Source of the DNA: Arenibacter troitsensis
Lineage (GTDB): Bacteria > Bacteroidota > Bacteroidia > Flavobacteriales > Flavobacteriaceae
Assembly: GCF_900177645.1 (NCBI RefSeq)
Contig: NZ_FXAO01000017.1
Coordinates: 1 to 39,931 of the forward strand
DNA length: 39,931 nt
Reading direction: 5' to 3'
A program made the position numbers and the translations under genes. The notes beneath the pieces were generated by a model. That model saw only the letters and a program-made list of their open reading frames with translations. It was not told the DNA's origin and searched no databases. Positions 33,641-39,931 of this stretch are shown piece by piece. Within the stretch, counting starts at the first letter, position 1; every line of letters starts with the position of its first letter.

Positions 33641-36600
33641 ATGAAAACCCTACAGACTTGTTTTGTTTGTTTACTAATTGTACTTACATGCTTGGTAAGT
33701 TGTGGTCCTTCTGAAAGGAAAAAGAAAGACGATCAACCCAGACGAATTGAGATGTTATTTTTGGGCCATGCCCAAGAGCACCATAATTCACGGGTGTATA
33801 TGCCCATTTTGGCATCTTCCTTAACCCAAAGTGGTATAAACATCACCTATACGGAAGAAGTGGAAGACCTTAATCCAGAGAATTTGGCACTTTATGATGG
33901 CGTAATAATTTACGCCAATCATGAAAATAGGTTTCCCGAACAGGAAAAGGCATTACTGGATTATGTTGGGGCCGGACATGCATTCGTGCCAATTCATTGT
34001 GCCAGTTTTTGTTTTAACGAGTCCGAAGAATATGTGGACCTTGTAGGTGGGCAATTTAAAACCCACGGTACGGATACATTTACGGCCAAAATAGTTGATA
34101 AGTCGCACCCCATCATGCAAAATTTTGAGGAATTCCCAACCTGGGATGAAACCTATGTGCATGATAAATTGGCTAATGATATCACTGTTTTGATGGAAAG
34201 GGTGGAAGGGGAGCATCATGAACCTTGGACATGGGTCAAGCAGTTTGGCAAGGGCAAAGTATTCTATACTGCCTACGGACATGATGAAAGAACTTGGAAT
34301 AAACCTGGATTTCAAAACCTGATCAAAGAAGGAATTCTATGGGCAGTGGGCGACCAAGTCAAAAAGAACTGGGTAGAGTTTTCAAAAGACATACCAAGCT
34401 TGGAGTACAAGGAAATGGCCAATATTCCGAATTACGAGAAAAGGGATCCCGCACCAAAATATCAATTGCCTCTTACTCCGGATGAATCTGCGAAACTTAT
34501 CCAGGTCCCTAGTGGGTTTAAGTTGGAGCTGTTTGCTTCGGAACCCAATATTATTAATCCTATTGCCATGAATTGGGATGAAAAAGGTAGGCTTTGGGTA
34601 ATAGAGACCGTTGATTATCCCAATACGGTAAGGGATGATAAAGGCATGGGAGACGATAGAATAAAAATATGCGAAGATACCGATGGGGATGGAAAGGCCG
34701 ATAAGTTTACCGTTTTTGCCGAAAACTTAAATATACCTACCAGTTTTACTTTCGTCAATGGAGGAATATTGGTTTCACAGGCACCTTATTTCTTGTTCTT
34801 AAAGGATACCGATGGCGACGACAAGGCAGATGTAAAGGAAATTGTAATAAATGGATGGGGCGTTTTTGATACCCACGCCGGGCCATCCAACCTTCAACGT
34901 GGTATAGACAACTTTATCTACGGTGTTGTGGGTTATTCAGGATTTAAAGGCAATATTTCGGGTGAAAACTTCGAATTTGGCCAAGGAATATATCGTTTTA
35001 ATAGCAACTTTGACAATTTTGAATTTTTGACCAATACCAGTAACAATACCTGGGGATTGGGGATTACCGAGGATAATTCCATTTTTGCTTCCACAGCAAA
35101 CAATACCCATAGTGTGTTTATGGGTATCCCCAATAAGAACTTAGAGGATGTGAAGGGCATTTCATTTAAAGGGAGTTCAAAAATAGATGGCCATTACGCT
35201 ATGTTGCCCATTACCCAAAATATTAGGCAGGTCGATGTTTTTGGAGGCTTTACCGCGGCAGCAGGCCATCATTTTTATACGGCACGAACCTATCCTGCAA
35301 AATATTGGAACAAGTATGCTTTTGTGTGCGAACCCACGGGAGGGGTAGTGCATATTGCTAAAATTGAAAAGGATGGCGCAGGGTATTTGGAAAAGGACGG
35401 GGGCAATTTAATGGCTAGTTCGGATGAATGGTTTTCCCCTGTGGAGGCAAAAGTGGGGCCTGACGGTGCGGTATGGGTATTGGACTGGTATAATTTTATT
35501 ATTCAACATAATCCCACGCCCAATGTAGACAGAGGGGGCTATGATGCCGTAAACGGACTGGGGAATGCCTATGAAAATCCGCTTCGCGATAAATCCAAGG
35601 GTCGGATTTGGAGAATTGTGCCCAAGGAGGCTACCGACTATCCAGAGTTTTCTTTGGATAGGGAAGATTCAAAAGGCTTGGTAAAAGCCCTTTCCAATGA
35701 CAATATGTTTTGGCGTATGACCGCTCAGCGTTTATTGGTTGAAAATGGAAATACCAATGTTGCATCGGAGCTGATAAAGTTGGTAAGGAATACCGAAGTG
35801 GATGCTCTAGGGCTTAATTCGGGCGCTTTGCATGCCTTATGGACGCTTAATGGACTTGGGGTAGTTTCTTCAAATGCAGAAGTCATGGAAGTGGTTAAAA
35901 CTGCTGTAAAGCATCCCTCCGATGCCGTTAGAAAAGCTGCCATCCAGATATTGCCTAAAAGCGACTCGTTGGATGCACTTTTGTTGGAAGCCAATTTGCT
36001 CACGGACAGCGATCCGGGTGTGCAATTGGCAACACTTATCTATTTTTCAGAAAGGGAACCCAATGAGGTAGTAGGACAGCAATTGTTCGAATTGAGTAGA
36101 AATGAACAAGTGTTGGCAGACGATTGGTTGGCAAAGGCACTTTATGTTGCAGGAAGTAAACATCATAAAGGATTTATTAGCGCTTTCCAGTCGGCCAACC
36201 CAAATTTTGAAATAGGATCTACAGAAAAAAAGAATCAAAGGGAGGCTGTTGATCTTGATGATTCGCTATGGAAAACCATGCTTCTTCCCCAATTTATAGA
36301 AGATGCAGGATTGCAGATGGATGGTATGATATGGTTTCGTAGAAATTTTAATGTTCCTTCCGGTGCATCTGTCAAGTCCGGTACTATTTCTCTTGGACCC
36401 ATAGATGATTCCGACAAGGTTTATGTAAATGGTAAGCTGGTTGGGGCAACTGAAAAAGATTATCTGGCCAATAGGGTGTATCAGATTCCATCAGGGGTCC
36501 TGAAAGTAGGTGAGAATTCCATTGCCGTCCGTGTTGAAGATACTGGCGGAGGCGGAGGCATCTGGGGCAAAAAAGAACAGATGTATTTTAAAACTGGTCA

Positions 36601-37150
36601 ATATCGTGTTTCGTTGGCAGGGGATTGGAAATACGAGGTGGAATCGGATTACACCAAAAGTACCAAAAACGCTTTTGCGGAGAAACCCCTGGCCCATCTT
36701 TTGGTGGAAACGTATATTAACGAGGTGAAACAGGAATCGGAAAGTACCTCGAACAGCAGTTCGAGTGCTGTGACCATACATATCAAGACCATTAAAAACG
36801 AGATGAAATATGATCTTACCGAGTTTGTAGTGGAAACAGGAAAACCTGTTGAACTTATATTTGAAAACACAGATTTTATGCAGCATAACCTGGTCGTTAC
36901 CCAGGTAGGTGAAAAGGAAAAAGTGGGGATGGCGGCCGATAAATTGGCCATGGACCCCAATGGGGCGGAGAAAAATTATGTGCCTGACATGCCTGAAGTT
37001 CTTTTTGCCACAGCCATTATCAATCCTGAAGAAAAGGTTGTCTTAAAATTCATAGCGCCCAAAGAACCAGGTGATTATCCTTTTATATGCACCTTTCCCG
37101 GACACTGGAGAATTATGCAGGGAGTTATGAAAGTGGTCCAGGCAGAATAA
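33641..37150 (+). CDS. Multidomain ThuA / PVC-type dehydrogenase / jelly-roll / cupredoxin lipoprotein
   Basis: I start at ATG 33641 (MKTLQTCF...LVSC, Cys21 lipobox); the upstream TTG at 33581 would add a hydrophobic stretch without need. The 1169-residue protein begins with a ThuA-like domain (about 35-260, MLFLGHAQEHHNSRVYMPIL; IHCASFCFNESEEYVDLVGG; FPTWDETYVH). A PVC-type membrane-bound-dehydrogenase propeller follows (about 285-680: VPSGFKLELFASEPNIINPI, DTDGDGKADK calcium-type loop, VWVLDWYNFIIQHNP), then a HEAT-like region (about 690-860). A beta-jelly-roll spans about 885-1020 (MIWFRRNFNVPSG, DSDKVYVNGKLVGATE). The C-terminal cupredoxin (about 1035-1168) has copper ligands in MQHNLV, ICTFPGHW and IMQG (His, Cys, His, Met). 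The usual C-terminal cytochrome c of such dehydrogenases is absent. A sugar-oxidising role with copper electron transfer is inferred. Confidence 0.88.
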   Translation: MKTLQTCFVCLLIVLTCLVSCGPSERKKKDDQPRRIEMLFLGHAQEHHNSRVYMPILASSLTQSGINITYTEEVEDLNPENLALYDGVIIYANHENRFPEQEKALLDYVGAGHAFVPIHCASFCFNESEEYVDLVGGQFKTHGTDTFTAKIVDKSHPIMQNFEEFPTWDETYVHDKLANDITVLMERVEGEHHEPWTWVKQFGKGKVFYTAYGHDERTWNKPGFQNLIKEGILWAVGDQVKKNWVEFSKDIPSLEYKEMANIPNYEKRDPAPKYQLPLTPDESAKLIQVPSGFKLELFASEPNIINPIAMNWDEKGRLWVIETVDYPNTVRDDKGMGDDRIKICEDTDGDGKADKFTVFAENLNIPTSFTFVNGGILVSQAPYFLFLKDTDGDDKADVKEIVINGWGVFDTHAGPSNLQRGIDNFIYGVVGYSGFKGNISGENFEFGQGIYRFNSNFDNFEFLTNTSNNTWGLGITEDNSIFASTANNTHSVFMGIPNKNLEDVKGISFKGSSKIDGHYAMLPITQNIRQVDVFGGFTAAAGHHFYTARTYPAKYWNKYAFVCEPTGGVVHIAKIEKDGAGYLEKDGGNLMASSDEWFSPVEAKVGPDGAVWVLDWYNFIIQHNPTPNVDRGGYDAVNGLGNAYENPLRDKSKGRIWRIVPKEATDYPEFSLDREDSKGLVKALSNDNMFWRMTAQRLLVENGNTNVASELIKLVRNTEVDALGLNSGALHALWTLNGLGVVSSNAEVMEVVKTAVKHPSDAVRKAAIQILPKSDSLDALLLEANLLTDSDPGVQLATLIYFSEREPNEVVGQQLFELSRNEQVLADDWLAKALYVAGSKHHKGFISAFQSANPNFEIGSTEKKNQREAVDLDDSLWKTMLLPQFIEDAGLQMDGMIWFRRNFNVPSGASVKSGTISLGPIDDSDKVYVNGKLVGATEKDYLANRVYQIPSGVLKVGENSIAVRVEDTGGGGGIWGKKEQMYFKTGQYRVSLAGDWKYEVESDYTKSTKNAFAEKPLAHLLVETYINEVKQESESTSNSSSSAVTIHIKTIKNEMKYDLTEFVVETGKPVELIFENTDFMQHNLVVTQVGEKEKVGMAADKLAMDPNGAEKNYVPDMPEVLFATAIINPEEKVVLKFIAPKEPGDYPFICTFPGHWRIMQGVMKVVQAE

Positions 37151-37210
37151 ATGCGAAAACTGCTAAAATTTGTGAGTGTAAAAATTTGTAAAATAAGACC
37201 TTGTAATGTT

Positions 37211-37223
37211 TTACTTAAAGTAA
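37211..37223 (+). promoter_or_regulatory. 13-bp palindrome upstream of the epimerase gene
   Basis: TTACTT-A-AAGTAA is an exact odd palindrome 11-23 bp before the epimerase start codon (37234). The TTACTT / AAGTAA arms are shared with the 22-bp palindrome at 32517-32538, raising the possibility of one regulator acting at both. It is short and AT-rich, so chance cannot be excluded. Confidence 0.3.
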
Positions 37224-37233
37224 TAATCATAAA

Positions 37234-38091
37234 ATGAGTGATACTATAAAATACGGTGTAAGCACTTGGCTGTGGGAGTCGCCATTCAATACCCAATCTA
37301 TTGCCTTGTTTCCAAAAATTAAAGGAATGGGGTATGATTTAGTGGAAATTCCTGTGGAAGATCCGGACTTGATCAATGGGGAATTGATAAAGAGAGCTCT
37401 TGAAGATAATGGATTGGAGGCTGTTGTTTGTGGGGCATTCGGGCCAACCAAGGATTTGACCCATGAGGATAGGGCGGTACATCAGAATTGCTTCAACTAT
37501 ATAGAAAAATGTTTCCAATTGTGTAATCTTTGGGAAGTGGATTTTTTGGCAGGACCCATGTACGCTGCAGTAGGCAAAGCCAGAATGCTTTCTTTGGAAG
37601 ATCGAAAAAAGGAATGGGATCTGGCTGTGACCAATATAGGCAAAGTTTGTGCTATGGCTAAAGACCATGGATTGTCCATTGCCTTGGAACCACTAAATCG
37701 TTTTGAGTCGGATATGATCAACACTGCTGATGATGTAATGCGTTTAATTAGAGATGTTAATTGTGACAATGCTAAAGTATTACTTGATGGTTTTCATATG
37801 ACTATTGAGGAAAGGAACATTGCCGAGGCAATAAAAACGGTAGGGGACAAACTGATCCATGTACAGGTTTCCGAAAACCACAGGGGTATTCCGGGTACTG
37901 GACTAACTCCTTGGGCCGATTTTGCAGAGGGATTAAAAGCTGTTGGGTACAAGGGAGCGATAGTCATTGAAAGTTTTACTCCGGAGATCAAGGAGTTGGC
38001 AGGGGCAGTATGTATCTGGAAAAACTTGGCAAAGAGCCAGGACGAATTTGCTTCCAAGGGAATTGAATTTTTAAAAAGAACGTTTAAATAA
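37234..38091 (+). CDS. D-tagatose/D-psicose 3-epimerase-like sugar isomerase/epimerase (TIM barrel)
   Basis: The 285-residue product is a complete AP-endonuclease-2-type TIM barrel. Its metal-site pattern is that of ketose 3-epimerases: ALEPLNRFESD (metal Glu), VLLDGFHMTIEER (metal Asp and substrate His region), HVQVSENHRGIPGTGL (metal His and the ENxRG motif) and IVIESFTPE (metal Glu). These enzymes epimerise the C3 of ketoses such as D-tagatose, D-fructose/psicose or related keto-sugars and cyclitol intermediates. The exact substrate is not visible. It sits between the ThuA/dehydrogenase lipoprotein (83-bp gap) and the Gfo/Idh/MocA enzyme (13-bp gap), consistent with oxidation of a sugar or cyclitol followed by epimerisation. 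Confidence 0.88.
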   Translation: MSDTIKYGVSTWLWESPFNTQSIALFPKIKGMGYDLVEIPVEDPDLINGELIKRALEDNGLEAVVCGAFGPTKDLTHEDRAVHQNCFNYIEKCFQLCNLWEVDFLAGPMYAAVGKARMLSLEDRKKEWDLAVTNIGKVCAMAKDHGLSIALEPLNRFESDMINTADDVMRLIRDVNCDNAKVLLDGFHMTIEERNIAEAIKTVGDKLIHVQVSENHRGIPGTGLTPWADFAEGLKAVGYKGAIVIESFTPEIKELAGAVCIWKNLAKSQDEFASKGIEFLKRTFK

Positions 38092-38104
38092 ATAATAATT
38101 TAAG

Positions 38105-39238
38105 ATGAGCAGTAAGAAAATAAATATCGCTATAGTGGGATTGGGATTTGGAGCCGAATTTATTCCTATTTACCAAAAGCATCCAAACGCCAATTTGGTG
38201 GCTATATCACAAAGAAATCCTGATAAATTGAAGGCGTTGGCCGATGCGTTCAATATTGAAAAAAGATATACTTCCTATGACGAGCTGCTGCTGGACCCGG
38301 AAATAGACGCGGTCCATATCAATACGCCTATTCCGGACCACGGTATACAGTCCATTAAAGCCCTAAAAGCGGGAAAGCATGTGGCCTGTACGGTGCCTAT
38401 GGCCACTACAGTGGAAGAATGTAGGGAAATAGTTCGCCTAACGGAGGAAACAGGTCTAACCTATATGATGATGGAAACCGTGGTGTATGCTAGGGAGTTT
38501 TTGTATATGAAGGAGTTGTATGATAAGGGTGAGCTGGGCAAGGTACAGTTTTTAAAAGCGAGTCATCAGCAGGATATGGACGGTTGGCCCAATTATTGGC
38601 CTGGTTTGCCTCCAATGCACTACGCTACACACTGTGTAGGCCCTGTTCTAGGTCTTTTGCGAGGCGAAGCGGAGTATGTTTCTTGTTTTGGATCCGGAAC
38701 CATACGGGAGGAGCTGATTCCTCATTACAACTCGCCATATGCAGTGGAGACCACGCATATTAAATTTCGGAATTCAGATTTAAGCGCACAGGTCTATCGT
38801 TCACTTTTTGATGTAGCAAGGCAGTACAGGGAAAGTTTTGAAGTGTATGGTTCAAAGAAATCGGTAGAGTGGCCCCTAATAGAGGGGAAGCCATTGGTTG
38901 TGCATACTGCCAAAAAACCGGAGCCAGAGATTCCAGAAGAAGTGACGTGCCCGGATTTCGCAAAATTATTGCCGAAGGAAATACAACATTTTACGACCCG
39001 TGGAGTCTATGATTCCGAGGAGCATCAGCATCTTTCATTTACACAGGGCGCTGGTCATGGGGGCTCTCATCCGCATTTGGTGCACGAATTTGTAAATGCT
39101 CTGGTTCGGAATATGGCGCCATATCCCAATGCCAAGCAATCTGCCAATATAACCTGTGTAGGAATATTAGCGCATGAGTCGGCCCTAAAGGGTGGGGAGT
39201 TGATTAAGCTTCCCGACTTTACATTATTGGATAAATAG
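38105..39238 (+). CDS. Gfo/Idh/MocA-family oxidoreductase with atypical EKP motif
   Basis: The 377-residue product has an N-terminal NAD(P)-binding Rossmann fold (IAIVGLGFGAEFIPIYQKHP, GxGxxG-like) and the C-terminal beta-sheet domain of the family (MHYATHCVGPVLGLLRGEAE; GQGAGHGGSHPHLVHEFVNA). The family usually has an E-K-P motif after the Rossmann fold, whose Lys contacts the cofactor and substrate. Here the equivalent segment is GKHVACTVPMATT, with T-V-P instead, so the conserved Lys is absent. This suggests a divergent or non-dehydrogenase subgroup. It has no signal peptide and is probably cytoplasmic, acting on the same sugar or cyclitol pathway as the epimerase 13 bp upstream. Confidence 0.88.
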   Translation: MSSKKINIAIVGLGFGAEFIPIYQKHPNANLVAISQRNPDKLKALADAFNIEKRYTSYDELLLDPEIDAVHINTPIPDHGIQSIKALKAGKHVACTVPMATTVEECREIVRLTEETGLTYMMMETVVYAREFLYMKELYDKGELGKVQFLKASHQQDMDGWPNYWPGLPPMHYATHCVGPVLGLLRGEAEYVSCFGSGTIREELIPHYNSPYAVETTHIKFRNSDLSAQVYRSLFDVARQYRESFEVYGSKKSVEWPLIEGKPLVVHTAKKPEPEIPEEVTCPDFAKLLPKEIQHFTTRGVYDSEEHQHLSFTQGAGHGGSHPHLVHEFVNALVRNMAPYPNAKQSANITCVGILAHESALKGGELIKLPDFTLLDK

Positions 39239-39452
39239 TTTATTTAAAGTAGGCTATATAATAAAATGTGAAGTGGTATTTTAAGTATTTTTTGGACAGG
39301 TTTAGGGGATTTTGTTTGAGCGGGAATTATGATTTGAGTTAATTTTTTTTCAAAAAAAGCGTTATTTATTTGAAAATATTCCTTAAATTTAACATTCATA
39401 AGTAAGACTTAAAAAATAAGTTATTTGGTAAAAAGCCTATTTTTTAACTTTT

Positions 39453-39490
39453 AAAAGAGGACGTAGGGGTGCGTCCTCTTTTTTATTTTA
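39453..39490 (+). terminator. Strong intrinsic terminator
   Basis: AAAAGAGGACG (39453-39463) and CGTCCTCTTTT (39472-39482) form an 11-bp perfect stem with an 8-nt loop. A T/A-rich tail TTATTTTA follows. It is the first clear terminator after the epimerase/Gfo operon. Confidence 0.85.
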
Positions 39491-39760
39491 AGGATGTCCA
39501 TGAATCAGGAGCAATTGTTGTGTTTATGGAAAATTAGGATTAATTTGATCACTCATGTTTTTTGAGCAATAGTTTTAATTAATAGGAGCAATCTAGAAAA
39601 ACCAACGATTAAATCATTCTTTCATTTTACTCAATGGGTTGTTATTGTTTTTATCGGATTTCGTGAATCTTCGATTTCTTTGCTTTCCAATGAAACCGAC
39701 GCAGGAGGTTCATGAATACCTTATTATAAAATAGAAAGGCCATGAATAAAACGAAACAAA

Positions 39761-39892
39761 CCCGCCTTGCCGTCGGGCAGGAGAAAAGACCCTTCTTCAC
39801 TAGGTGGCCCCTAAAATCTTAGGATTTTAAGGACCGATGCCATGGCCTAAATTATTTCCAAGGCTTCAATAATTCTTAACGGCCATGCCATC
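39761..39892. repeat. Cluster of inverted repeats, repeat-like element
   Basis: Three stem-loops lie in a row. CCCG/CGGG closes a GC-rich hairpin at 39761-39777. CCTAAAATC pairs with GATTTTAAGG around a 4-nt loop at 39810-39832 (one bulge). GATGCCATGGCC (39836-39847) pairs with GGCCATGCCATC (39881-39892) with one mismatch, enclosing a second AATTATT/AATAATT stem. The GC content is higher than in the flanking DNA. This looks like a dispersed intergenic repeat or the edge of a mobile or structural-RNA region, but I recognise no named element. Confidence 0.4.
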
Positions 39893-39931
39893 TCCACTAC
39901 GGAAGAAGAACTACCGAACCATAGACCTTCA

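Larger units (their letters stand above)
39239..39931. other. 693-bp non-coding right end
   Basis: No open frame longer than about 30 codons with coding character. It holds a strong terminator at 39453-39490, 213 bp after the last stop codon, then an AT-rich stretch to about 39755, then a structured repeat-like segment (39761-39892). The space between stop and terminator could be a long 3' UTR or a small RNA gene. Confidence 0.6.

Noticed and set aside
39847..39930. Partial - strand open frame entering from the right edge (about 27 residues)
   Set aside because: It is too short to judge, overlaps the structured repeat arms, and resembles no protein family I know.

Overview
The window looks like a chromosomal segment of a marine Flavobacteriaceae bacterium (Bacteroidetes; Zobellia/Maribacter/Arenibacter-like, genus not decidable from the sequence). 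The grounds are a SusC/SusD pair preceded by a FecR-type anti-sigma tail, many Bacteroidetes-style lipoprotein leaders, AT-rich intergenic DNA, weak Shine-Dalgarno signals, and marine-flavobacterial families such as VCBS/ASPIC-UnbV lipoproteins and a ThuA/PVC-type dehydrogenase. I saw no rRNA, tRNA, CRISPR array, phage gene or transposase.

Region A (1-16130) is a SusCD-centred nutrient uptake locus on the + strand. It contains the end of a FecR-like anti-sigma factor, a hairpin, SusC with an STN domain, SusD and a terminator. After these come an orphan propeller-like lipoprotein, a secreted FAD oxidoreductase with an N-terminal sugar-binding-like module, a small exported protein with a flavinylation motif (DAIAGAT), a CstA-family transporter, and a two-propeller VCBS/UnbV lipoprotein whose ATG overlaps the cstA stop. 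A strong terminator closes the block. There is no glycoside hydrolase, sulfatase or lyase. The locus therefore looks more like uptake plus envelope oxidation of a small substrate, followed by import, than a polysaccharide degradation locus.

Region B (16200-19522, - strand) holds a DUF1624-type membrane acyltransferase, a class-I O-methyltransferase, a THEM6-like hotdog thioesterase and a small ABM-like protein.

Region C (19636-27136) is a signalling and envelope cluster. A - strand operon encodes five exported small-fold proteins: an NTF2-like lipoprotein, two secreted ABM-like barrels, a double NTF2-like lipoprotein and a RidA-like lipoprotein. It is divergent from a TPR sensor kinase/LytTR regulator pair, which is followed by another secreted double ABM-like protein. 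A 26-bp motif (CGGACAATA...CGTCC, identical spacing) lies upstream of both target units and is a candidate operator.

Region D (27267-33446, - strand) is mostly housekeeping: rpiA, a PaiB-like FMN-binding protein, a secreted endonuclease/exonuclease/phosphatase protein, an RhlE-type helicase, a COG2509-type FAD dehydrogenase and an AraC regulator.

Region E (33641-39238, + strand) starts divergently from the AraC gene. It encodes a large ThuA/dehydrogenase/jelly-roll/cupredoxin lipoprotein, a tagatose/psicose-3-epimerase-like enzyme and a Gfo/Idh/MocA oxidoreductase, which fits oxidation and isomerisation of a sugar or cyclitol. The last ~690 bases are non-coding, with a strong terminator and several structured inverted repeats.
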